Assembly (NCBI GenBank): GCA_964453335.1
Contig: CAYVOK010000020.1
Location: 1-42,513 of the forward strand
Source: VGBO01 sp964453335
GTDB taxonomy: Bacteria; Actinomycetota; Acidimicrobiia; Acidimicrobiales; CAIXPF01
Length of the DNA stretch: 42,513 bases
Direction: 5' to 3'
This document shows, piece after piece, positions 31,370 to 38,811 of this stretch (its first letter is position 1; every line of letters begins with the position of its first letter). The translations under genes were made by a program, and so were the position numbers. The notes beneath the pieces are model-generated. The model was not told the origin of the DNA and ran no database searches. It saw only the letters and a list, made by a program, of their open reading frames with translations.

Positions 31370-32439
31370 GCCTCGCCGACCGGCTCGCCGCGCTCGAGGA
31401 CGAGTTCGTCGCGCTCGGCACCAGGCTCGGGGACCCGGACCTGCTCGCCGACCAGCGTCGCTACACGGCTGCGAGTCGGCGGTACCGCGAACTCGAGGCG
31501 ATCGTCGCCGTGCACGGCCGCCTGCGGTCGCGTGAGGACGACCTCGTCGTCGCGCGCGAACTGTTCGCCGGCAGCGAGGGCGCGGAACGCGAGCTCGCCC
31601 GGGCCGAGGTCGCAGCGGCGGAGGCGGACGTTGCGTCGCTCGGCGAGGAGCTGCGGGTGCTGCTGCTGCCCCGCGACCCCAACGACGACAAGAACGTGAT
31701 CATGGAGATCCGTGGGGCCGAGGGCGGGGAGGAGGCGAACCTGTTCGCCCGCGACCTGTTCGAGATGTACCGGGGATACGCGGCCCGGCAGGGCTGGCGG
31801 TTCGAGGTGCTGTCGTCGAGCCCGTCGGACCTCGGCGGGTTCAACGAGGTCACGTTCCGGGTCGAAGGGGACCACCCGTGGTCGAAACTGCGGGCCGAGG
31901 CAGGCCCGCACCGGGTGCAACGGGTCCCGGTGACGGAGTCGCAGGGTCGCATCCGCACGTCGTCCGCGACGGTGACGGTGCTGCCCGAGGCGGAGGAGGT
32001 CGACATCGACATCGACCCCGCCGACCTCCAGATCGACGTGTACCGCTCCTCCGGTGCGGGCGGGCAGCACGTCAACACCACCGACTCCGCCGTCCGCATC
32101 ACCCACCGACCGACCGGCACCGTCGTCACGATGCAGGACGAGAAGAGCCAGATCCAGAACCGCGCCCGGGCGCTCGCCGTGCTCCGGTCCCGACTGCTGA
32201 AGGCGTCCCAGGACCGTCAGGCGGCCGAACGGTCCGACCAGCGGCGCAGCCAGATCGGCGGCGGCGGGCGCAGCGAGAAGATCCGCACGTACAACGTGAA
32301 GGAGAACCGGGTCACCGACCACCGCCTCGGCCTCACCCTCTACAAGCTCGACCGCGTCCTCGCCGGTGAGCTCGACGACATCGTCGACGCCCTCGTCGCG
32401 GACGACCGGGCCCGTCGTCTCGCCGAGGAGATCGGGTGA
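31366..32439 (+). CDS. prfA: Peptide chain release factor 1
   Basis: RF1 ends translation at UAA and UAG. The 357-residue product has the coiled N-terminal domain, 'IMEIRGAEGGEEANLFARDL', the stop-codon reading tripeptide P-V-T in 'HRVQRVPVTESQGRIRTS', and the catalytic GGQ in 'RSSGAGGQHVNTTDSAVRI'. The P-V/A-T tripeptide distinguishes RF1 from RF2 (SPF). GTG 31366 overlaps the previous gene and prmC overlaps its end by GTGA, so the factor is made with its own methyltransferase. Confidence 0.97.
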   Translation: MSLADRLAALEDEFVALGTRLGDPDLLADQRRYTAASRRYRELEAIVAVHGRLRSREDDLVVARELFAGSEGAERELARAEVAAAEADVASLGEELRVLLLPRDPNDDKNVIMEIRGAEGGEEANLFARDLFEMYRGYAARQGWRFEVLSSSPSDLGGFNEVTFRVEGDHPWSKLRAEAGPHRVQRVPVTESQGRIRTSSATVTVLPEAEEVDIDIDPADLQIDVYRSSGAGGQHVNTTDSAVRITHRPTGTVVTMQDEKSQIQNRARALAVLRSRLLKASQDRQAAERSDQRRSQIGGGGRSEKIRTYNVKENRVTDHRLGLTLYKLDRVLAGELDDIVDALVADDRARRLAEEIG

Positions 32440-33398
32440 CCGGACGCGGTGAACGGCCCGACGGCACGGTGAGCTGGCGTGAACTGCTCGCCGAGGCTGA
32501 GGCCGTCCTCGCCGACCTGCCCGGCGGCGCGCTCGACGCCCGTCGCATCGTGGAGGACGTCGCCGGCGCCACCGGCATCGAACTCCTCGACGTGCTCGAC
32601 GACCTCGTCACGGTGCGCGGGGTGGCCCGCTTCGACGCCCTCGTCGCACGACGGCGGACCGGTGAGCCGCTGCAGTACGTGCTCGGGCACTGGCAGTTCC
32701 GGTCGCTCGACCTGCTCGTCGATCGTCGGGTGCTGATCCCACGACCGGAGACGGAGATCGTCGCCGAGGTCGCGCTCACCGAGGTCGACCGTGTCGCGGC
32801 CCTGCGCACACCGGTACGTGTCGCCGACCTCGGCACCGGGTCCGGTGCGCTCGCACTCGCCATCGCGGCGGAACGACCGACGACGGAGGTGTGGGCGACG
32901 GACGTGTCCGACGACGCCCTCGCCGTGGCCCGGGCCAACCTCGCGGCGCTCGGGCGGCCGGCGACCCGGGTGCGGATGGCGTCCGGTTCGTGGTTCGATG
33001 CCCTGCCGCACGACCTCGCCGGCCGGATCGACGTGATCGTGTCGAACCCGCCGTACGTGGCGGAGGGCGACGAGGTCGACCCGACGGTCGCCGCATGGGA
33101 ACCGGCGCTCGCGCTGTGGGCGGGCCCGACCGGTCTCGACGCGCTCGACGTGGTGGTCCGCGGGGCCGCCCGGTGGTTGTCCGACGACGGGGCGCTCGTC
33201 GTCGAGCTCGCACCGACACAGGCCCGCACGGTGGCCGACCTCGCCCGATCGGTCGGGTACGTCGACGTGCGCGTCGTCGCGGACCTCGCCGGACGCGACC
33301 GGATCGTCGTCGCCCACCGAGGGCCCGGTGCGGGGGCGGTAGTCTCGACGGGTCGCAGCGGAGCCGAGGGAGGGGCCGATGCCGCAGCTCAGCGCTGA
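32436..33398 (+). CDS. prmC: Release factor glutamine methyltransferase
   Basis: It methylates the Gln of the GGQ motif in RF1/RF2 using S-adenosylmethionine. The 320-residue product has the N-terminal helical domain, 'GEPLQYVLGHWQFRSL' with 'LIPRPETEIVAEVAL', the SAM motif 'VADLGTGSGALALAIAAERP' and the catalytic 'VSNPPYVAEGD'. GTG 32436 makes a GTGA overlap with prfA. The C-terminal ~20 residues after 'RIVVAHRG' are low-complexity and overlap the following gene by 20 bases. Confidence 0.96.
   Translation: MTGRGERPDGTVSWRELLAEAEAVLADLPGGALDARRIVEDVAGATGIELLDVLDDLVTVRGVARFDALVARRRTGEPLQYVLGHWQFRSLDLLVDRRVLIPRPETEIVAEVALTEVDRVAALRTPVRVADLGTGSGALALAIAAERPTTEVWATDVSDDALAVARANLAALGRPATRVRMASGSWFDALPHDLAGRIDVIVSNPPYVAEGDEVDPTVAAWEPALALWAGPTGLDALDVVVRGAARWLSDDGALVVELAPTQARTVADLARSVGYVDVRVVADLAGRDRIVVAHRGPGAGAVVSTGRSGAEGGADAAAQR
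33340..33345 (+). promoter_or_regulatory. -10-like hexamer for the PPOX-family gene
   Basis: TAGTCT inside the end of prmC, 33 bases before ATG 33379. It would give a short leader containing the GGGAGGGG ribosome binding site. Confidence 0.4.
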
Positions 33399-33906
33399 GG
33401 AGGTCGACCGGTTCCTCGACGAACCGGGGCACCTGGTCCGGATCGGCACCGTCGACGCCGACGGCATGCCCCGCGTCGTGCCGACCTGGTTCGTGGTCCG
33501 TGACGGAAGGTTGCTGTTCACCCCGCGGGCACCGGCGATCTTCCTCGCGAACCTGCGCCGGGATCCCCGGGTCGGGTTGTCCGTCGACGAGCAGGCGCTC
33601 CCGTACCGCAAGGTCACCGTGCAGGGCCGCGCCGAGATCGTGCACGAACCGGGGGAGGACGACCGTTGGCGCGACGTCTACCGGGCCATCGCGCTCCGGT
33701 ACCTGCGCCCCGAGGCGGCGGACGCGTACCTGGACGGCACGGCCGACCAGCCGCGTGCGCTCGTCGCCGTCGATCTCGCCTCGGCCCGTCGCACCACCTG
33801 GCGGCTCCCCGACCGGGGCGAGGACCTCACGGGCATCTGGCACCGCCGGTACTACGCGGACGGCTCCGCCCTCGCACGGCGCGCCGGGGACCCGCCGACG
33901 GACTGA
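33379..33906 (+). CDS. Pyridoxamine 5'-phosphate oxidase (PPOX) family protein, possibly F420- or flavin-dependent
   Basis: A 175-residue split-barrel flavin/F420-binding protein. It has 'EPGHLVRIGTVDADGMPRVVPTWFV', 'RLLFTPRAPAIFLANLRRDPRVGLSV', 'RKVTVQGRAEIVHE' and 'LVAVDLASARRTTWRLP', typical of actinobacterial PPOX-class TIGR-type oxidoreductases. Which cofactor it uses cannot be decided. ATG 33379 has a strong GGGAGGGG site and overlaps prmC by 20 bases. wecA-like starts 14 bases after its stop. Confidence 0.88.
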   Translation: MPQLSAEEVDRFLDEPGHLVRIGTVDADGMPRVVPTWFVVRDGRLLFTPRAPAIFLANLRRDPRVGLSVDEQALPYRKVTVQGRAEIVHEPGEDDRWRDVYRAIALRYLRPEAADAYLDGTADQPRALVAVDLASARRTTWRLPDRGEDLTGIWHRRYYADGSALARRAGDPPTD

Positions 33907-33920
33907 GCGGGTCGGGTCCG

Positions 33921-35018
33921 GTGCAGGCGAGCATCACCACGCACGTCCTCGTGGGCGTCGTGGCCGCGGTGGCGACCACGCTCGTGGTCCCGCTCAGCCG
34001 CGCACTCGCGCACCGGGTCGGTGCGGTCGCCCAGCCGGACGAACGCCGGGTGCACGAACGCCCCACACCGACGCTCGGCGGTCTCGGCATGCTCGCCGGG
34101 TTCCTCGCCGCGCTCGTCGCCGCGGCGGCGAGCGGCGGGTACACCGCCACGTTCGCGTCGACGCTCGAGATCGTCGGCATCGTCGGCGCGGCCGTGCTCA
34201 TGTACGCGGTCGGGTTCATCGACGACGTCCGGGAGATGTCCGCCCCGGCGAAGATCGCCGGCACCGTGCTCGTCGGCTCCGTGCTCGCGCTCACCGGCAC
34301 GAGCCTCGTCGTGTTCCGCATCCCCTTCGCCGGGTTCTTCGTGCTCTCGCCCGACCTCGCGGCGTTCCTGACCGTGCTGTGGGTGCTCGGCATGACGAAC
34401 GCGATCAACCTGATCGACGGACTCGACGGTCTGGCGGCGGGGATCGTGGCGATCGCCTCGGTGGCGTTCTTCGTGTACACGCTGCAGCTCGACGCCGCCG
34501 GACTCCTCGCCCCGGGCAACCCGGCACCGCTCGTCGCGGTCGCGACGGCCGGCTGCTGCGTCGGGTTCCTGCCCCACAACCTGCATCCGGCCCGCACGTT
34601 CATGGGTGACGGTGGGGCGTTGCTGCTCGGCCTGCTGCTCGCCACGGCGACGATCGCCGTCGGAGGACGCACACGAGACCCGTTCTCCGGGTCGACGTTC
34701 TTCTTCTTCGCCCCGCTCGTGATCCCCCTCGTCATCCTCGGTGTGCCCGTGAGCGACACGCTGTTCGCGATCATCCGTCGCGCACGGCGACGGTCGGGGC
34801 TCGCCACCGCCGACAAGGGGCACCTGCACCACCGGCTCATGAACCTCGGGCACGGGCAGCGGCGCAGCGTCGCGATCCTGTGGGCGTGGACGGCCCTGCT
34901 GTCGGCGGTGGCCGTGTACCCGACGGTCACCGGTCGGGGGGATGCCTTCGTGCTGCTGGCGCTCGCCGCGTGCGCGCTGCTGCTCTACACGTACTTCCAC
35001 CCGGGTCTGCGGCGCTGA
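33921..35018 (+). CDS. wecA: WecA/MraY family undecaprenyl-phosphate GlcNAc-1-phosphate transferase
   Basis: A polytopic membrane enzyme of 365 residues that transfers a sugar-1-phosphate from a UDP-sugar to undecaprenyl phosphate, starting cell-wall glycopolymer synthesis. It has the N-terminal 'RVHERPTPTLGGLGMLAGFL', the catalytic 'AVGFIDDVREM' (Asp-Asp), 'GMTNAINLIDGLDGLAAGI', 'TFMGDGGALLLGLLLA' and the His-rich 'KGHLHHRLMNLGHGQRR' typical of WecA/TagO rather than MraY, plus about ten hydrophobic helices. GTG 33921 lies 14 bases after the PPOX gene. Together with the LCP protein it fits secondary wall polymer synthesis. Confidence 0.93.
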   Translation: MQASITTHVLVGVVAAVATTLVVPLSRALAHRVGAVAQPDERRVHERPTPTLGGLGMLAGFLAALVAAAASGGYTATFASTLEIVGIVGAAVLMYAVGFIDDVREMSAPAKIAGTVLVGSVLALTGTSLVVFRIPFAGFFVLSPDLAAFLTVLWVLGMTNAINLIDGLDGLAAGIVAIASVAFFVYTLQLDAAGLLAPGNPAPLVAVATAGCCVGFLPHNLHPARTFMGDGGALLLGLLLATATIAVGGRTRDPFSGSTFFFFAPLVIPLVILGVPVSDTLFAIIRRARRRSGLATADKGHLHHRLMNLGHGQRRSVAILWAWTALLSAVAVYPTVTGRGDAFVLLALAACALLLYTYFHPGLRR

Positions 35019-35032
35019 TCACGGGGTGATCA
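35016..35032. terminator. Palindrome containing both convergent stop codons
   Basis: TGATCACGGGGTGATCA: 7-bp perfect arms TGATCAC/GTGATCA around GGG. The first TGA is the stop of the wecA-like gene, and the last TCA is the stop of the opposite-strand sugar transferase. It can form a hairpin in both transcripts but has no T-run. Confidence 0.5.
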
Positions 35033-35647
35033 CGACGCCCCGCGGCCGCGCAGCACCGCCGGGACGGTGCGGGCGAGGAGCGCGAGGTCGCCCCACAGCG
35101 TGCGGCCGTCGACGTAGGCGAGGTCGTGCCGCCGGTAGTCCTCGAAGCTCGACGTCGACCGCCCGGCGACCTGCCACGGCCCGGTGATGCCCGGACGGAC
35201 GTCGAGGCGACGGTGCAGGTCGGCCGGCCATGCAGCCACCTCCTCGGGCAACGCAGGTCGCGGGCCGACGAGGCTCATGTCGCCGCGGAGCACGTTCCAG
35301 AGCTGGGGGAGTTCGTCGAGCGACGTGCGCCGCAGGTGCCGTCCGAGCGGTGTGGTGCGCGGGTCGTCGCGGATCTTGAACAGCGGACCGTCGGCCTCGT
35401 TGCGGTCGGCCAGCGCGGCGCGACGCGCCTCGGCGTCGGGCACCATCGTGCGGAACTTGAGCAACGTGAACGGTCGGCCGTGGCGGCCGACGCGACATTG
35501 GCGGAACAGCACCGGCGGGCCGTCGAGGACGCGGACGAGCGCTGCGACGACGGCGATGGGGAGTGCGGCCAACGTGAGTGCGACCGCCGCGCCGACGACG
35601 TCGAGGAGACGTTCGGCGCGCTCGTCGGGGACGTTCGGCGCACGCAT
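35030..35647 (-). CDS. WcaJ-type undecaprenyl-phosphate sugar phosphotransferase
   Basis: A monotopic phosphoglycosyl transferase of 205 residues that starts exopolysaccharide or glycan repeat units. It has one N-terminal membrane segment ('DVVGAAVALTLAALPIAVVAA'), then 'FRQCRVGRHGRPFTLLKFRTM', 'LGRHLRRTSLDELPQLWNVL', 'GDMSLVGPRPALPEEV', 'RPGITGPWQVAGRS' and the C-terminal 'DLAYVDGRTLWGDLALLART', all family signatures. It is the short form without the four extra N-terminal helices. It is divergent from the ATP synthase operon and convergent with the wecA-like gene. Confidence 0.94.
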   Translation of the reverse strand: MRAPNVPDERAERLLDVVGAAVALTLAALPIAVVAALVRVLDGPPVLFRQCRVGRHGRPFTLLKFRTMVPDAEARRAALADRNEADGPLFKIRDDPRTTPLGRHLRRTSLDELPQLWNVLRGDMSLVGPRPALPEEVAAWPADLHRRLDVRPGITGPWQVAGRSTSSFEDYRRHDLAYVDGRTLWGDLALLARTVPAVLRGRGAS

Positions 35648-35691
35648 GCAGCGTCGCTACCCGGCCGGCGCCGTCGGCGAACCTCGACGAT

Positions 35692-35720
35692 TTGCGGGAT
35701 CCCCCCATCCCTCCTAGGTT
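35692..35720 (+). promoter_or_regulatory. Putative promoter of the ATP synthase operon
   Basis: TTGCGG (35692-35697) and TAGGTT (35715-35720) with 17 bases between, a good housekeeping-type arrangement, about 55-60 bases before GTG 35777. It overlaps TGCGGGATCCCCCC (35693-35706), identical to a stretch upstream of the ECF sigma fusion. A second -10-like TACATT lies at 35726-35731. Confidence 0.5.
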
Positions 35721-35776
35721 GCGAATACATTCACATGGCCGTCCGTCACCGATGCCGGACGCCAGAGGAACCACCG

Positions 35777-36028
35777 GTGGAATCTTCCGAGCGACGTGAG
35801 CTGTCGAGAGATCTGAATCGCAGCGGGGGCGGCTACGAGCTCGCCGTCGTCGTCGTCCTCTTCACCCTCGGTGGCCTCGCCCTCGACCGCTGGCTGGGCA
35901 TCGTCCCGGTCTTCACGATCGTGCTGACGCTCCTCGGTGCCGTCGGTGTCGGTGTGAAGGTGTGGGTCGGTTACGACCGCCAGATGCGGCAACTCGAGCA
36001 GGAGGGGCCGTGGGCGACGCATTCGTGA
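35777..36028 (+). CDS. AtpZ/AtpI-like small membrane protein of the ATP synthase operon
   Basis: An 83-residue protein with a polar start ('ESSERRELSRDLNRSGGGYE') and two membrane helices ('LAVVVVLFTLGGLALDRWLG' and 'VFTIVLTLLGAVGVGVKVWV'). This matches the small AtpZ/ATPase gene 1 family that precedes atp genes and is linked to assembly or Mg transport. GTG 35777 has AGAGGA 7 bases upstream; an in-frame ATG at 35735 would add an Arg-rich stretch and lies too near the promoter. Its end overlaps the atpI gene by 19 bases. Confidence 0.82.
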   Translation: MESSERRELSRDLNRSGGGYELAVVVVLFTLGGLALDRWLGIVPVFTIVLTLLGAVGVGVKVWVGYDRQMRQLEQEGPWATHS

Positions 36029-36489
36029 CGCGCCTCGACGGCCCGGCCCCCGAGGCCGCCGTGGCCCGCGACATCGCCCGCCGTGCGGTGCCGGCGGCAC
36101 CGGCGTTCGTCCTCCTCGGTCTCGCCATGGGCGGGGTCGACGGCGGGATCTCGGCGCTCTACGCCCTCGCCGTCGTCGTCGGGAACCTCGTGCTCGCCGC
36201 CGCACTCATGGCCGGCGCTGCTCGCATCTCCGTCGCCCTGCTGATGGGCGCCGCGCTCTTCGGGTTCCTCCTGCGCCTCGGCCTCGTGTTCGTCGCCGTG
36301 ATGACGGTCCGTGATGCGTCCTGGATGCACCTGCCGTCGCTCGGGATCACGCTGATCGTCGCCCATCTGGGCCTGCTGTTCTGGGAGATGCGCTACGTTT
36401 CGCTCTCCCTCGCCCATCCCGGCCTCAAGCCGGGACGGCGTTCGACCACCGTCCCGCCCCGCCAGCACGAGGAGAGCATCGTCCGGTGA
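36010..36489 (+). CDS. atpI: ATP synthase subunit I-like membrane protein
   Basis: A 159-residue protein with four predicted helices ('AAPAFVLLGLAMGGVDG', 'LYALAVVVGNLVLAAALMAG', 'ALLMGAALFGFLLRLGLVFVAVM' and 'SLGITLIVAHLGLLFWE') and a basic C-terminus. The layout and position before atpB fit AtpI, which helps assemble the c-ring. GTG 36010 is preceded by GGAGGGG at 36001-36007. It overlaps atpB by GTGA. Sequence identity of this family is always low, so the assignment rests mainly on topology and context. Confidence 0.8.
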   Translation: MGDAFVTRLDGPAPEAAVARDIARRAVPAAPAFVLLGLAMGGVDGGISALYALAVVVGNLVLAAALMAGAARISVALLMGAALFGFLLRLGLVFVAVMTVRDASWMHLPSLGITLIVAHLGLLFWEMRYVSLSLAHPGLKPGRRSTTVPPRQHEESIVR

Positions 36490-37253
36490 TTCTCGGAGCA
36501 CTCGTCTTCCCGCCCATCGGCAACGTCGTCGAATGGCCCGCAGCCTTCGGCGACGGGACCTTCTGGGCCTTCAACAAGATCTCGATGATCAACCTGATCG
36601 CCGTGGCGCTCACGTGCGGGATCTTCCTCGTGGCACGCAGCCGCGGTGAGATGGTGCCCCGCGGCGCCCAGAACCTCGCCGAGGTGTCGGTCGACTTCAT
36701 CCGCACGCAGGTCATCGCCCCGGGCATCGGCCACGGCGGCGAGAAGTACCTGCCGATGTTGCTGTCGATGTTCTTCTTCATCTTCTTCGGCAACATCACG
36801 GGCATCATCCCGCCGATCCTCATGCCGGCGAACGCCCGCATGGCGAACCCTTTGATCCTCGCCCTGCTGGCGTGGGTGTGGTTCATCGGTGTGGGCATCA
36901 AGCACCACGGGATCCACTACATCACCGGTGCGCTCTTCCCGCCCGGCGTGCCCAAGGCGCTGTACCTCCTCGTGACGCCGATCGAGTTCGTGTCGACCTT
37001 CCTCGTCCGACCCTTCTCCCTCGCCGTCCGTCTCTTCGCCAACCTGCTGGCCGGACACATCCTGCTCATCACCTTCGGCGTGCTCTGCATCACCCTGTGG
37101 AGCCTGAGCTTCCTCGTCGCCGCCCTGCCGCTGTCGCTGTTCATGCTGATCGCGCTGACGGGCTTCGAGGTCCTCGTCGCCTTCCTGCAGGCCTACATCT
37201 TCACGATCCTCACCGCCGTGTACATCGGCGGTGCGCTCCACCCGGAGCACTGA
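36486..37253 (+). CDS. atpB: ATP synthase Fo subunit a
   Basis: This membrane subunit forms the proton half-channels next to the c-ring. The 255-residue product has five to six helices and the family signature 'RPFSLAVRLFANLLAGHILL' with the essential Arg. The final helix region is 'LIALTGFEVLVAFLQAYIFTILTAVYIGGAL', including the conserved E and Q-A-Y-I-F-T. GTG 36486 makes a GTGA overlap with atpI. About 100 bases with a hairpin separate it from atpE. Confidence 0.96.
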   Translation: MILGALVFPPIGNVVEWPAAFGDGTFWAFNKISMINLIAVALTCGIFLVARSRGEMVPRGAQNLAEVSVDFIRTQVIAPGIGHGGEKYLPMLLSMFFFIFFGNITGIIPPILMPANARMANPLILALLAWVWFIGVGIKHHGIHYITGALFPPGVPKALYLLVTPIEFVSTFLVRPFSLAVRLFANLLAGHILLITFGVLCITLWSLSFLVAALPLSLFMLIALTGFEVLVAFLQAYIFTILTAVYIGGALHPEH

Positions 37254-37258
37254 GTACC

Positions 37259-37275
37259 CCGGCCCGAAGGGCCGG
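37259..37275 (+). promoter_or_regulatory. Hairpin in the atpB-atpE intergenic region
   Basis: A perfect 7-bp inverted repeat CCGGCCC-GAA-GGGCCGG starts 5 bases after the atpB stop. The rest of the 102-base gap is relatively A-rich (AACAACCAGCAACCC, then AAAAACAGGAGA before atpE). It may be an mRNA processing or stabilising hairpin that raises c-subunit expression, or a weak terminator. Confidence 0.5.
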
Positions 37276-37355
37276 ATCGTTCGCAACAACCAGCAACCCT
37301 TGTCGTGCACGGCGCCGGCCGGGCATGCACCGAAAAACAGGAGACCACCGCAGCC

Positions 37356-37661
37356 ATGGGCGTGATCCAGACCGCAGTTCAGCTCGCCACCGAGACGACC
37401 GCCGAAGCGGGCACCGCCGCGCTGACGGCCGCCGACCAGAAGGGCATCAGCGGCGCCGCGAGCGCCGGTTACGCCTACGGTCTCGCCGCCATCGGCCCGG
37501 GCATCGGCATCGGCTACCTCGTCGGCCAGGCCGTGTCGGCCATGGCCCGCCAGCCCGAGGCCGCCGGCATGGTCCGTACGACCATGTTCCTCGGCATCGC
37601 CTTCACCGAAGCCCTCGCCCTCATCGGCTTCGTCGTCTTCATCCTGCTCAAGTTCGTCTGA
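37356..37661 (+). CDS. atpE: ATP synthase Fo subunit c
   Basis: The rotor ring subunit, two membrane helices joined by a polar loop. The 101-residue product has a 35-residue Ala/Thr-rich N-terminal extension, helix 1 with the Gly-rich 'GLAAIGPGIGIGYLVGQA', the loop 'ARQPEAAG' and helix 2 'GIAFTEALALIGFVVFILL' with the proton-carrying Glu85. No Na+-binding pattern is evident, so proton use is likely. ATG 37356 has ACAGGAGA upstream; an earlier in-frame start at 37305 lies in the leader and is not favoured. Confidence 0.95.
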   Translation: MGVIQTAVQLATETTAEAGTAALTAADQKGISGAASAGYAYGLAAIGPGIGIGYLVGQAVSAMARQPEAAGMVRTTMFLGIAFTEALALIGFVVFILLKFV

Positions 37662-37703
37662 TCCGGCCACCGGTCCGGACCCGACGAAGGACACGGAGGA
37701 ACC

Positions 37704-38261
37704 GTGCTGACTGCAGCGCTGCTCGCAGCAACCGAGGGGGGAGAAGCGACCGAAGCGGTCGTGAACCCCATCCTGCCCACGACCCCGGAGCTCTTCTGGG
37801 GCGCCGTGAGCTTCTTCGCGCTCTGGATCATCATGCGCTTCGTGCTGCTCCCCCCGGTGCTCCGGGTGATGGAGGAGCGCGAGCAGCGGATCCAGTCGGC
37901 GAAGTCGGAGGCCGACTCGGCCACCGGCGGGGCTGACGAGGCCCGCGCTGCGTACGCCGCCCGGATCGAGCAGGCCCGCGGTGAGGCGGCGGCGATCATC
38001 GCCGCAGCCCGCGAAGAGGCCGACCGGCACCGGGCGTCCGAACTCGGAGCGGCCAACGCCGAGATCGCAGCGATGCGTGAGTCGGCGACCGCCGAGGTCG
38101 CCGCGGCGAAGGCTGCGGCTCTCGCCCAGCTCCGCACCCAGATCGCGGGCGTGGCGGTCAACGCCGCCTCGCGCGTGATCCAGAAGGATCTCGACCTCGA
38201 CCGTCAGGTCCAGGTCATCGAGGACTACGTGAACCGTTCCGGCCGCGGCCCCGCCGCCTGA
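37704..38261 (+). CDS. atpF: ATP synthase Fo subunit b (first copy)
   Basis: Peripheral stalk subunit of 185 residues. An N-terminal polar segment is followed by one membrane helix ('LFWGAVSFFALWIIMRFVLLPPV'), then a long charged coiled coil rich in Ala, Glu and Arg ('RIQSAKSEADSATGGADEARAAYAARI...') to 'VIEDYVNRSG'. GTG 37704 has CACGGAGGA upstream. A second b-type gene follows after 26 bases, so the stator may be a b/b' heterodimer. Confidence 0.93.
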   Translation: MLTAALLAATEGGEATEAVVNPILPTTPELFWGAVSFFALWIIMRFVLLPPVLRVMEEREQRIQSAKSEADSATGGADEARAAYAARIEQARGEAAAIIAAAREEADRHRASELGAANAEIAAMRESATAEVAAAKAAALAQLRTQIAGVAVNAASRVIQKDLDLDRQVQVIEDYVNRSGRGPAA

Positions 38262-38287
38262 CCGGGTCACCACCCGAGGAGACAACC

Positions 38288-38809
38288 ATGTTCAACCTGC
38301 TGGGCGCGGAGGCACCGAATTCGTTCCTCCTGCCGGGTGACATCAACGAGTTCTACTGGGGGACCGTGGCCTTCGTGGTCGTGTTCGGTCTGCTCGGGAA
38401 GTTCGCCGTCCCCGTGCTCCGGAAGGGTCTGCAGGCCCGGTCCGAGAAGATCGCCAAGGAACTCGGCGCCGCCGATGCCGCCAAGGCCGAGGCACTCGCC
38501 GAGGCGGAGCGGATCCGTGCGTCGATCGGCAACGCCGAGGCCGACGCCGCGGCCGTGGTCGCCGAGGCCCGGACCGCTGCGGCGCAGCTCGTCGCCACGA
38601 TGAAGGAACGCTCGGTGCAGGAGGCCGCGGATCTCCGGACCCGGGCCGCCGCCGACATCGAGTCGCAGAAGAACCAGGCGATCGCCGACCTGCGGGCCGA
38701 GGTCACCGAGCTCGCCCGTGGCGCCGCCGAGGCGGTCGTCCGGTCGAACCTCGACGACGCCACGCAGGCAGCACTCATCGACCGCTACATCGACCAGGTG
38801 GGGGCGTAG
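38288..38809 (+). CDS. ATP synthase Fo subunit b' (second b-type copy)
   Basis: A 173-residue protein with the same plan as the first b subunit: a short start, one helix ('FYWGTVAFVVVFGLLGKFAVPVL') and a long coiled coil ('RSEKIAKELGAADAAKAEALAEAERI...') ending 'AALIDRYIDQVGA'. It is only distantly similar to the first copy, so it is an old duplication rather than a recent repeat. ATG 38288 has CGAGGAGAC upstream. The delta gene starts 2 bases after its stop. Unlike in mycobacteria, it is not fused to delta. Confidence 0.93.
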   Translation: MFNLLGAEAPNSFLLPGDINEFYWGTVAFVVVFGLLGKFAVPVLRKGLQARSEKIAKELGAADAAKAEALAEAERIRASIGNAEADAAAVVAEARTAAAQLVATMKERSVQEAADLRTRAAADIESQKNQAIADLRAEVTELARGAAEAVVRSNLDDATQAALIDRYIDQVGA

Positions 38810-38811
38810 AC

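Noticed and set aside
35735..35776. Extended start (ATG 35735) for the AtpZ-like gene
   Set aside because: It would add an Arg/Pro-rich stretch and lies within about 10 bases of the predicted transcription start, with no ribosome binding site. GTG 35777 has AGAGGA.
36393..38285. A 630-codon open frame antisense to atpB, atpE and atpF
   Set aside because: Gly/His/Asp/Glu-rich shadow of conserved ATP synthase genes, with no start context.
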